The translations under genes and the position numbers were made by a program. The notes under the pieces were generated by a model. The model did not search any database and had not been told where the DNA came from. It saw only the letters and a program-made list of their open reading frames with translations. 28,778 nt of DNA from an uncultured Romboutsia sp. GTDB taxonomy: Bacteria > Bacillota > Clostridia > Peptostreptococcales > Peptostreptococcaceae. Shown here piece after piece: positions 1 to 6,251 of the stretch. The DNA lies in contig CALFLM010000034.1 of NCBI GenBank assembly GCA_937880075.1, positions 1-28,778 of the forward strand, written 5' to 3'. The stretch's first letter is position 1, and each line of letters opens with the position of its first letter.

Positions 1-1
1 T

Positions 2-772
2 GAAAAGATGCAGAAGCAGGCTTTGACCAAGGACAAGGGTGGCCGTGGTTTGTTCGACAAACGTTATGCACGTTATGCACTTATCCAGGTGATTGAAGAT
101 AACAACCAGCCAGACTTAGTAGGAAAATATTTATTCTGGAAGCTTCCTAAGGCTATTTGGGAGACAATCAACGCTAAGATGGCTCCAAGTCCTGAGTCTA
201 AGAAAGCAAGTATCCCAGTTATGGATTTCTTGTTTGGTCGTGCTATTGACCTTGAGGTAACACCAGGTCCAGATGACCCAAAAGCTCCTGAGCGTAAGAC
301 TCGTGAGATTAGTTACAATACTTCGGAACTTACTGATGATGTAGTTAGTTGTACTAATCCTGATGGAAGTCCATTACTCGATGATGATCAGCAAGCTGTA
401 CTTGATCAGTATGTTGAGGAGATGACAAAGAAAGTTTGGAAGCAGAAGGATCCAGATCTTCGTGCTACAGCTCTTGCAGAAATCAATGCAGAAGAGAACA
501 CAAAGAAACTTCGTGAGTTGTATCATGGTGTAATTGAAAAGATCAAGAGCTTCTGCCCTAATCTGATTGAGGAACTTGGTTACCATGAGTGGTCACCTGA
601 AGTAACAGCTCGTGTCAATGCATGGATTAACATAGTTCTTGCTGGTAATGATCCAACAAATCCATTGCCATCAACAACTCCAGCAGCATCAACAACTACT
701 GCTCCTGGTACTACTCCTTCAGATACAACAGAATCAACACCAACAGCTGGTTCTGATGATCTTCCATTCTAA
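2..772 (+). CDS. gp32-like single-stranded DNA-binding protein, 5' end cut by the window
   Basis: Binds ssDNA during replication, recombination and repair in T4-like phages. The frame is open to the left edge of the window, so the ATG at 8 is internal and the true start lies upstream; 256 residues are visible. Early residues contain GKYLFWKLPKAIWETINAKM, which resembles the T4 gp32 core stretch around the KxFLFKYGKKIWDKI region. The last ~40 residues are a Thr/Pro/Ser-rich flexible linker ending in the acidic tip SDDLPF, the standard C-terminal protein-docking tail of SSB proteins. Codon use looks richer than in the small genes, in keeping with high expression. The family call is from recall of motif and architecture, not alignment; an OB-fold cannot be shown here because the N-terminal part is missing. 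Confidence 0.75.
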   Translation, partial: EKMQKQALTKDKGGRGLFDKRYARYALIQVIEDNNQPDLVGKYLFWKLPKAIWETINAKMAPSPESKKASIPVMDFLFGRAIDLEVTPGPDDPKAPERKTREISYNTSELTDDVVSCTNPDGSPLLDDDQQAVLDQYVEEMTKKVWKQKDPDLRATALAEINAEENTKKLRELYHGVIEKIKSFCPNLIEELGYHEWSPEVTARVNAWINIVLAGNDPTNPLPSTTPAASTTTAPGTTPSDTTESTPTAGSDDLPF

Positions 773-781
773 TTTACATAA

Positions 782-806
782 AAAGCTGGAACTTAGTTCC
801 AGCTTT
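782..806. terminator. bidirectional rho-independent terminator
   Basis: Perfect 10-bp inverted repeat AAAGCTGGAA / TTCCAGCTTT with a 5-base loop, followed on the plus strand by CTTTTT and preceded by an A-run that serves the minus strand. It sits between the convergent SSB gene and the minus-strand gene ending at 819. Confidence 0.9.
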
Positions 807-818
807 CTTTTTGTATTT

Positions 819-1364
819 TTATTTATTTGATTTATTTGATCTAATTAATTGTTTTGAAAATTTTCCAAATGCTTCTGGATCATCAAATACATGAAGAATT
901 ATTGTTTTATCTTGTATTGCATCCACGTATAATCCATCATTATTGAATTTTATGTTTTTTGTTTTATTCGTAAACTTACCTACTGCTTTAGCAAAAGTAC
1001 ACACATAACGTATAACTTCACTAGTTATACCATTTGCCATTGTACTACCATAAAAATATCCATCCATTACTTTACTTGATGGAGATTCAAATGTAATTGA
1101 TGAACCATCTTTGTATAAGAATCCAAAATAACCTTGGTTTTTATCCCTTATATTATCTAAAGCAATATATACACTATTCGAAGATTCTATTTTCTTGACA
1201 GCAGATTTCATATCTCCATCAAAATTTTTATCGAACGGATCAAATCCTAATTTATCCAATATATCTTCTTTTGAATTATAAATTTTATCTTTTATTTGAG
1301 ATAATGACAATTCATTATTGCCTTTGTTTAGTGCCTCTACAATAAAATTAACTAAGCTTTTCAT
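819..1364 (-). CDS. unknown protein with T4-type capsid-targeting-like N-terminus
   Basis: 181 residues, not recognised. It begins MKSLVNFIVEALNK, close to the capsid-targeting peptide of T4 internal head proteins (MKTYxEFIxEA), including an I-x-E before a small residue, the cleavage rule of the gp21 prohead protease (L/I-x-E, cut after E). The remainder is a mixed alpha/beta, lysine-rich soluble protein with an N-terminal helical part (to about residue 70) and no visible catalytic motif. It lies 4 bases downstream of the stop of the gene at 1369-1803 on the same strand, so the two probably form a transcript. Inference: a packaged internal protein, possibly injected with the DNA; the cargo function is unknown. 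Confidence 0.7.
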   Translation of the reverse strand: MKSLVNFIVEALNKGNNELSLSQIKDKIYNSKEDILDKLGFDPFDKNFDGDMKSAVKKIESSNSVYIALDNIRDKNQGYFGFLYKDGSSITFESPSSKVMDGYFYGSTMANGITSEVIRYVCTFAKAVGKFTNKTKNIKFNNDGLYVDAIQDKTIILHVFDDPEAFGKFSKQLIRSNKSNK

Positions 1365-1368
1365 TTAT

Positions 1369-1803
1369 TTATTTATTTTTTTTTCTTAACTGTATTTTTG
1401 CCTTAGGTGTACTTCCATTGACACCAAAATCATAGGTACCATATATACCAAATTTGCTTCCACCTATTTTAATATCCGTATTATCAGCAGAATCTATTGC
1501 TGAAACTAAACTATCAATTGAGTCAATTGACTTATCATCGTTCATTTCAAATCCTCCAGTATATTGATTTGAATATGAATATACATACCAGTTCTTTGCT
1601 TTAGGTTGATATTGAATTTCACAATCTAACAATTTACCTTTTGCACCATAATGTGCTGCATTTGAACCAAATCCTCTAGTATAGAAATAATATTCTGGAT
1701 TTTGTCTTAAGAATGTAACAACATCTTCTGTTTTAACGCCTTTTACTGAATAATTCTTTGATTCATTCAGAGATACATTTAATGATTCTGTTAAACTTAT
1801 CAT
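1369..1803 (-). CDS. unknown protein with capsid-targeting-like N-terminus
   Basis: 144 residues, first gene of a two-gene minus-strand unit. The N-terminus MISLTESLNVSLNESK is a short amphipathic segment with an L-N-E followed by Ser, matching the T4 gp21 protease rule L/I-x-E. The rest is rich in Tyr, Gly and Asn (for example YYFYTRGFGSNAAHYGAKG) and ends in a basic tail RKKNK, which would suit packaging with DNA. No known domain is recognised. A poly-T stretch (A-rich on the coding strand) precedes the start, as is common for genes without a Shine-Dalgarno site in Bacteroidota phages. Capsid targeting is an inference from the N-terminus only. Confidence 0.65.
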   Translation of the reverse strand: MISLTESLNVSLNESKNYSVKGVKTEDVVTFLRQNPEYYFYTRGFGSNAAHYGAKGKLLDCEIQYQPKAKNWYVYSYSNQYTGGFEMNDDKSIDSIDSLVSAIDSADNTDIKIGGSKFGIYGTYDFGVNGSTPKAKIQLRKKNK

Positions 1804-1832
1804 TTTTTTTTGTTTTTATATAATAAAAATAA

Positions 1833-1862
1833 TTTGAAAATTTTTATGTTTGTACTATATTA
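1833..1862 (+). promoter_or_regulatory. Bacteroidota-type promoter, TTTGAAAA ... TACTATATTA
   Basis: TTTG at 1833-1836, 19 bases, then TATATTA at 1856-1862. The spacing and motifs match the other promoters in this window and the Bacteroides -33/-7 rule. A leader beginning AAATCTGTT and ending TTTAATTTTTAAAATTT directly before the ATG is almost identical to the leader before the gene at 12002. Confidence 0.7.
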
Positions 1863-1899
1863 AATCTGTTAAAAACAACATGTTTAATTTTTAAAATTT

Positions 1900-2067
1900 A
1901 TGATTATGATGATTTTGATTGGAATTATATTGATTTTCTTAGGTATGGGCTTTTATATGATAAACAATGAAAGACGTATATCTAATGATTGGTTGTGTAT
2001 GATTGGTTTCCTATTATTGATGGCTGGTGCACTTATGATTGGAATGACAATGGACGGTACAATGTAG
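1900..2067 (+). CDS. small two-helix membrane protein, candidate holin
   Basis: 55 residues, starting MIMMILIGIILIFLG and ending GMTMDGTM. Two hydrophobic segments (about residues 2-20 and 33-50) are separated by a short polar loop containing NNERRISNDW. It starts 38 bases after the promoter core and ends 24 bases before the endolysin gene. Size, topology and position fit a class II-type holin, but small membrane proteins are common in this phage, so the role is inferred from neighbourhood alone. The start codon begins the recurrent ATGATTATGAT start sequence seen at several genes here. Confidence 0.6.
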   Translation: MIMMILIGIILIFLGMGFYMINNERRISNDWLCMIGFLLLMAGALMIGMTMDGTM

Positions 2068-2091
2068 TTTTAACTTTAAAATAAGATAATA

Positions 2092-2868
2092 ATGAAGAAG
2101 ATAAAATATTTGATAGGATGCTCAGCATTTCTTGGTGGACTATCCGGAACATTACCACCTATGTTTATTAATGCTAGTCCTAACATTAATTCATTAGTAA
2201 AAGAAAAAGAAGATAGTACTCATCTTTGGAAAAATATCAAGCTATATAGTGTAGTAAGAGATACATTGACTATAGAAGAAAGAGTGCACCGTATTGAGGA
2301 AATGATGACTATTGACATCAATACAATGGCAAAATCTTCTGATGTACATGAACATCATACTAATACTTATACATATAAGAATGCTAGTATAAGTAAGAAA
2401 GGAAAAGAGTTCATTAAGAAATATGAATCTTGTGTCCTTACTGCTTACAAGCTTAAAGGTGAAAAGAGATATACTATAGGTTATGGCCATGTAATCTATG
2501 AAGATGATATCCCACATAAGATAAGTCAAGAATATGCTGATAAGCTATTTGATAAAGATATGGATAAGTTCAATGTTCATGTAAGAGAATTGCTTTCTGA
2601 CCTTGACCATAGATTTATATATACACAATCATTTGTCGATGGGTTGACATCATTGACATATAATTGTGGACCAGATGGTGTAAGAAAAACAAGGTTCTGG
2701 AAACGAATGAAGGCATGTCGATATGATAAGAAAACAAAAGCTATCAACAAGAAAGACTTAATTTATGCTATAGAGGCAGTAAAGACGGCCAACATTTCTA
2801 GAATATATTATTCTGGTCACAAGAACAGAAGAAAAGCAGAACATAATAAAATGACAGAAGAAGTATAA
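2092..2868 (+). CDS. endolysin, T4-lysozyme-like muramidase (GH24)
   Basis: 258 residues; cleaves the MurNAc-GlcNAc bond of peptidoglycan at lysis. The N-terminus MKKIKYLIGCSAFLGGLSG is positively charged then hydrophobic, with a possible cleavage site after INA at about 28, so it is probably a signal or signal-anchor sequence. Residues ~30-95 form a charged, mostly helical linker. The lysozyme domain starts near 100: catalytic Glu at E112 in KKYES, then RYTIGYGH at 126-133 with the conserved Thr. The usual catalytic Asp between them (T4 D20) is not obvious: the segment reads AYKLKGEKRYT, a variant with Leu/Lys in that place. About 100 residues follow, including the SLTYNCGP motif. Neighbours are a small membrane protein and a spanin-like gene. 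Confidence 0.88.
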   Translation: MKKIKYLIGCSAFLGGLSGTLPPMFINASPNINSLVKEKEDSTHLWKNIKLYSVVRDTLTIEERVHRIEEMMTIDINTMAKSSDVHEHHTNTYTYKNASISKKGKEFIKKYESCVLTAYKLKGEKRYTIGYGHVIYEDDIPHKISQEYADKLFDKDMDKFNVHVRELLSDLDHRFIYTQSFVDGLTSLTYNCGPDGVRKTRFWKRMKACRYDKKTKAINKKDLIYAIEAVKTANISRIYYSGHKNRRKAEHNKMTEEV

Positions 2869-2880
2869 AATATTATAATT

Positions 2881-3387
2881 ATGAAAAAGGTAAATACTAA
2901 GAGTATTATTATAGCAGCTATAACATTTGTATTGTTTCTTGTGGGAAGCATGCTTATTGTCAATAAATGTACAGGAGCATCAAATAATATTGCTATAGTA
3001 GGTGATACATTGACATCAGAAGGTAAAGTGATGGAATTCGATTATCAAAACCATAAGTTCATCAATATTGTAAAATCTGATGAGAATGGCAATGCAGAAA
3101 GTTTTGTTGTCCATGATCCTAACTGTCGATGTAGTATAAAGAAACTGAACAACATTACTACAGTCATTACAAATAATGACAATCATAATAGTATGAGTTC
3201 TGATTCTATTGTAAAAGCTAACTTTAGAGTTGTACTTTCTAAACTCAATTCATTGCATAATGACAATGTTGTATTGATGAAAGAAGTAAAGACTTTGAGA
3301 ACTGAAGTTGCAATGCTCAAGAAGATGAAGACAAATTGTACTTATAGACCTGTTCATAAAAAAGTACAATCAAAGAAGAGAAGATAA
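2881..3387 (+). CDS. membrane-anchored coiled-coil protein, candidate spanin
   Basis: 168 residues, 12 bases after the endolysin stop. One transmembrane helix (residues ~9-27) follows a short basic N-terminus, giving N-in, C-out topology. The periplasmic part has an Asn-rich middle, then a coiled coil at ~120-150 (heptad-like LSKLNSLHNDNVVLMKEV), and a very basic end KKVQSKKRR. Position after the endolysin, a single anchor and the coiled coil fit an Rz-type inner-membrane spanin; no second small lipoprotein gene is seen nested in it. The function is inferred; it could also be an unrelated envelope protein. Confidence 0.6.
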   Translation: MKKVNTKSIIIAAITFVLFLVGSMLIVNKCTGASNNIAIVGDTLTSEGKVMEFDYQNHKFINIVKSDENGNAESFVVHDPNCRCSIKKLNNITTVITNNDNHNSMSSDSIVKANFRVVLSKLNSLHNDNVVLMKEVKTLRTEVAMLKKMKTNCTYRPVHKKVQSKKRR

Positions 3388-3388
3388 T

Positions 3389-3426
3389 AAACATCACTTA
3401 TAGTTCTGTTTAAGAACTTAAGTTAA
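3389..3426 (+). repeat. stem-loop element, copy A (second copy at 20763-20799)
   Basis: The sequence AACATCACTT-nn-AGTTCTGTT-n-AAGAACT-n-AAGTTAA occurs here and at 20763. It folds as AGTTCT/AGAACT with a 5-base loop, extended by ACTT/AAGT across a small internal loop. All differences between copies fall in the loop or internal loop, which suggests selection on the RNA structure. In frame it would be broken here by a TAA, so coding is unlikely. In both places it immediately precedes another structured RNA. Confidence 0.7.
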
Positions 3427-3435
3427 TGTTCTCTA

Positions 3436-3525
3436 GGGAAGCGCCTGGGTCACACAGGGAGCGGAAAACAATTTGGATGATAAATTTATCTCCTTAATTT
3501 ATTTACGCTCCCTGTGTGACTTTTT
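3436..3525 (+). ncRNA. strong long hairpin, structured RNA and/or terminator
   Basis: A perfect 15-bp stem, GTCACACAGGGAGCG (3449-3463) with CGCTCCCTGTGTGAC (3506-3520), encloses a 42-base loop that itself contains the hairpin GATAAATTTATC (3479-3490). It is followed by TTTTTATTT, so it can end transcription of the lysis genes. A GC-rich stretch just upstream (3440-3466) resembles the reverse complement of 14271-14297. The large structured loop is unusual for a plain terminator, so a small RNA processed from this place is possible. Confidence 0.65.
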
Positions 3526-3537
3526 ATTTAAATAAAA

Positions 3538-3568
3538 TTTTGAAATATCCTGAGATTGTTCTATCTTA
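3538..3568 (+). promoter_or_regulatory. Bacteroidota-type promoter, TTTTGAAA ... TTCTATCTTA
   Basis: TTTTGAAA at 3538-3545 and TTCTATCTTA at 3559-3568 keep the same spacing as the other copies (17 bases from the G of TTTTG to TTC). It lies between the 3449-3525 hairpin and the gene at 3594. Confidence 0.6.
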
Positions 3569-3593
3569 TATTTGAATAAAAAATATTGAAATT

Positions 3594-3791
3594 ATGATAG
3601 AATTGATTTTTGGAATAATTACTTTATTAGCAGGTCTTTTCATAACAGTACTTGTCCTGTTTATAGTAGTAGGATTAATAAAACTGTTTATTGGAAGTAT
3701 AGCTTTCATGGGAGGATTTGTTTTGAAGGCCATAGGTAGTTTCATTTTTTGGTGTATCGCTATCTTTGTTATATTATGTTTGATTTTTTAA
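3594..3791 (+). CDS. very hydrophobic small membrane protein
   Basis: 65 residues, almost entirely membrane-embedded: hydrophobic segments at about 2-28, 30-48 and 48-65 with only single Lys residues between them, and no soluble domain. It follows its own promoter and a start of the ATGATAGAATTG type. It begins a run of tiny membrane-protein genes extending to 4943. Function is unknown; a holin or pinholin role is possible given the nearby lysis genes but there is no specific motif. Confidence 0.6.
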   Translation: MIELIFGIITLLAGLFITVLVLFIVVGLIKLFIGSIAFMGGFVLKAIGSFIFWCIAIFVILCLIF

Positions 3792-3810
3792 ATTTGATAT
3801 ATGAATTACA

Positions 3811-4047
3811 ATGAATGTTAATGTAGAAAACTTGAGAAATAAGAAATTATTTAAAGTACATGCTGATATTACTGTACATGGCCAGTTTACCAGTAGAGTA
3901 ATTCCATTATCTATAAGTGTTATTGCTAATGATGAGCAAGAGGCGAAAAATATCGCTAGACATGTTAAGATTACTAATGTAAGCATTGACAAAGTTAAAC
4001 AAGAAATAGATTTTACTAAGCATATTCACAATGAAAGACAACAATAG
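3811..4047 (+). CDS. unknown small soluble protein
   Basis: 78 residues, no membrane segment, not recognised. It has a predicted beta-rich N-terminal half (FKVHADITVHGQF, VIPLSISVIANDEQEAK) followed by a helix beginning EQEAKNIARHVK, a pattern seen in many small phage proteins where a strand pair is followed by an 'A-x-x-A' helix. It ends in TAG followed at once by TAA. The next reading frame (disrupted) starts within its last codons at 4031. Confidence 0.55.
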   Translation: MNVNVENLRNKKLFKVHADITVHGQFTSRVIPLSISVIANDEQEAKNIARHVKITNVSIDKVKQEIDFTKHIHNERQQ

Positions 4048-4517
4048 TAAAGAATAGAAAAATTCCAACCATATATGAATTAGGTTTATATGGATATTAT
4101 GGTGCTATTTCATTAATTTCAGTTGTATTGTCCTATCCATTGACTGATTATTTTATGGGTAATATTGGTGGAACTATAGATTTTTGTTTGTCAATATTTA
4201 TAACGTCAATTTCAGCATGTTTAGTATTTGTAGCATTCATTATATGTGGTGGAATTCCATTAACAGAGTGGTTAGATGAAAAAGAAATGAAGGTAACAAT
4301 TTCGATAAATACATTTTTTAGAGATAAAATATAGAAAGACGGATTCAAGACTTATACCATTGCAACATTTATACTTGTAGCATTGATGTGGTTGAATAAT
4401 GTTGGAGAAAATACTATTCCAGGATTCATCTTGATATATCTGTTTTTTGTGTTTATCAGTATAGTTTGTTTAATTATTAGTAGCGATGATGAATACAGGA
4501 GAACTCATCCAAAGTAA
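4031..4517 (+). pseudogene. interrupted gene for a four-helix membrane protein
   Basis: One reading frame from about 4035 to the TAA at 4515-4517 encodes a coherent protein with four hydrophobic segments, but it is broken twice. The ATG at 4031 (MKDNNSK) is one base out of frame and stops at 4055-4057 unless a base near 4052 is skipped, after which NRKIPTIYELGLYGYYG follows. An in-frame TAG at 4332-4334 then separates the first half (ending INTFFRDKI) from KDGFKTYTIATFILVALMW and the second half. The first part could still be made from TTG 4128 or ATG 4155. The 3' end overlaps the next gene by 32 bases. It may be a decayed gene, sequence errors, or recoding; no tool was available to decide. 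Confidence 0.5.
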
Positions 4518-4713
4518 GAAATTCAACCATAAGGCTTTTTGTATCGTATATTCGATCTTCTTTGGAATAGCTTGGTTTATATTGAAATCTGGTGTTGAAT
4601 ATACAGGTAAAGAAGTTATGATTCATAATTTGGTATTCATGACTTTATTTACTATAATCATAATTGTAATATTGACATTAATGTTTACAGAATTAAATAT
4701 TCGAAAATTGTGA
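4486..4713 (+). CDS. small two-helix membrane protein
   Basis: 75 residues with two hydrophobic segments (about 18-33 and 47-68) separated by a short polar loop containing EYTGKE. It starts inside the end of the disrupted frame upstream and overlaps the following gene by the 4-base GTGA junction, so translation is probably coupled. Topology resembles the neighbouring gene at 4710 and the second half of the disrupted gene, suggesting a family made by tandem duplication. Not recognised further. Confidence 0.6.
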   Translation: MMNTGELIQSKKFNHKAFCIVYSIFFGIAWFILKSGVEYTGKEVMIHNLVFMTLFTIIIIVILTLMFTELNIRKL

Positions 4714-4943
4714 AATTAGTACAAGATTATAAGATTGGATCGATAATACTTCCATGCATTATATATACTGTTATATGCTATATTTCTTGGAATTTTTTTG
4801 CAACAAACTTGGTTGAAGAAAAAACGGATATGTGCATATTGGCAACATCATTTTATGTGATAATATCAATGATGTTTACAGCATTTGCCTATGTGGTTGT
4901 AGTGGTAATTCAAGAAGAATTTAAAAATTTAAATAAAGATTAA
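4710..4943 (+). CDS. small two-helix membrane protein, GTG start
   Basis: 77 residues. The start is GTG at 4710, overlapping the previous stop (GTGA); no ATG lies nearby in frame. Two hydrophobic segments (about 11-31 and 43-67) flank a short polar loop NLVEEKTDM, and the C-terminus EEFKNLNKD is charged. It has the same layout as the upstream gene. It ends 2 bases before the DHH phosphoesterase gene, implying co-transcription. Function unknown. Confidence 0.6.
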   Translation: MKLVQDYKIGSIILPCIIYTVICYISWNFFATNLVEEKTDMCILATSFYVIISMMFTAFAYVVVVVIQEEFKNLNKD

Positions 4944-4945
4944 TA

Positions 4946-6025
4946 ATGAAGAATGTTTTGAAACTGACAAAAGAGAATGCAAATAAAGTATTGGTTGTAT
5001 ATCATAAAGAAGATAATGATGGTGTGTTTTCTGCAGCATTGATGTATCATTGGATTGTTGATTGCATATCTAAACATTTACAGACTAAGAAGGAAAATGT
5101 TACTTTACTTGGTGCAGATTACAATATGCTAGATACATTAGCTAAAGACAGAAAGAATGATATGTGTCCTTATAATTGGATAAACAAATTTGGACATGTT
5201 TATATGCTTGATATTTCATTCAATAATTGGAAAGTAATGAAGTTCTTGCATGATGCGTATAGTTATCGTTTAAGCTTTAGTTGGTTTGACCATCATGGCC
5301 CTGCATTAGCATTAGCAAAGCAACATGGATATGATGATACACCTGGATATAGAGCAACAACTACTTCAACAATTGGATTAGTTTATGAACATTTGTTTGA
5401 TGTACTTAGGATTAATCAGAATAAAGGCAATATGCCAGAGTTGTTACAGTATCTTGCCGGTTGGGATAGTTTCCATCCTAAGCAGTATTGTCTTGAATTA
5501 GATGATTGCTATGGAGTCAATCTTGTAATAAATAGAGACTTTGAGCTGGATTTTGATAAAGTATATGATTGTGTAAAGCATATCATGTATGATGATGGTT
5601 CTGAATCTGATTATGGAAGAAACTTCATTAGTGAAACTGTACTTGAAGCGGAAAGTATTGTTGATTATGAAAACTATAAGAACAAACAGTTAGTAAGCAA
5701 CTATGGTGATTTTAATTGGAAGTTCATCATCAATGGAAAGGAACGTAAGGCAGTTGCATTGTTCTGCCAAGGTCCATCATCAAGTAGAATGTTCGAATCA
5801 GTAGCAGATAAAGTAGATCATGCTATTGTCTTCAAACATTTGCCTAATGGAAAATGGTCTGGTTCTGTATATAATGTAAGGCAAGATGATGATAGAGAAT
5901 ACAATCTTGGAAGATGGATTAAGAGTTTGGTAAAGACTGCAGGTGGACATCCAGGTGCTGCTGGATTTACTATCAGTAATTCTAAGTTCAATAAGTGGAA
6001 TAAGAATAAGACAGTCGGAGGATAA
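4946..6025 (+). CDS. DHH-family phosphoesterase
   Basis: 359 residues. Members hydrolyse phosphodiester bonds in short oligonucleotides, cyclic dinucleotides or ssDNA using two metal ions (RecJ, NrnA, GdpP). Motif I is YHKEDNDG near residues 19-26 (H20, D23, D25), the DHH signature is FDHHG near 115, and the DHHA1-type C-terminal signature GGHPGAAG is near 333-340. The order and spacing fit a complete DHH-DHHA1 enzyme. In a phage a likely job is recycling of short RNA/DNA or degradation of a nucleotide signal (including defence signals); the substrate cannot be read from sequence. It starts 2 bases after the membrane-protein gene and is followed by a small membrane protein. Confidence 0.88.
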   Translation: MKNVLKLTKENANKVLVVYHKEDNDGVFSAALMYHWIVDCISKHLQTKKENVTLLGADYNMLDTLAKDRKNDMCPYNWINKFGHVYMLDISFNNWKVMKFLHDAYSYRLSFSWFDHHGPALALAKQHGYDDTPGYRATTTSTIGLVYEHLFDVLRINQNKGNMPELLQYLAGWDSFHPKQYCLELDDCYGVNLVINRDFELDFDKVYDCVKHIMYDDGSESDYGRNFISETVLEAESIVDYENYKNKQLVSNYGDFNWKFIINGKERKAVALFCQGPSSSRMFESVADKVDHAIVFKHLPNGKWSGSVYNVRQDDDREYNLGRWIKSLVKTAGGHPGAAGFTISNSKFNKWNKNKTVGG

Positions 6026-6029
6026 ATCT

Positions 6030-6176
6030 ATGTTTGACATTACAATAAGTATTTGGACATTGGTATTGCTTTCCAGTCTTACTGGTCTTGGATTTGGATT
6101 ATATATAAAGACAAGACAGAAATTAGATGAAGCAAACCGAATATTAGTAGCAAACAAACTACCACAAGTGATTTGA
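6030..6176 (+). CDS. single-helix membrane protein
   Basis: 48 residues from ATG 6030, 4 bases after the DHH gene stop; a longer frame exists upstream but only as an overlap inside the DHH gene, so 6030 is preferred. One transmembrane helix (SIWTLVLLSSLTGLGFGLYI, residues ~7-26) is followed by a positively charged helix KTRQKLDEANRILVANK. Function unknown. A terminator follows at 6199. Confidence 0.5.
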   Translation: MFDITISIWTLVLLSSLTGLGFGLYIKTRQKLDEANRILVANKLPQVI

Positions 6177-6198
6177 TATGGAAGTTATTTTAATATAC

Positions 6199-6223
6199 AG
6201 TGGAGATCTAACTCTCCACTTTT
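6199..6223 (+). terminator. rho-independent terminator before nrdD
   Basis: AGTGGAG (6199-6205) pairs with CTCCACT (6214-6220) around an 8-base loop and is followed by TTTT. It separates the DHH unit from nrdD. Confidence 0.75.
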
Positions 6224-6251
6224 ACAAATAGATCTTTGAAATAAATTAACT

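Noticed and set aside
639..830. Plus-strand ORF rich in Gln and Leu overlapping the end of the SSB gene
   Set aside because: It is an out-of-frame shadow of the low-complexity Thr/Pro/Ser tail.
4332..4334. TAG read as glutamine throughout (genetic code 15, as in some crAss-like and Lak phages)
   Set aside because: Long genes (nrdD, dnaK, dnaJ, the BACON-like gene) contain no internal TAG, and TAG ends several genes just before a new start or promoter (19763, 20727, 14243), so it is a real stop here.
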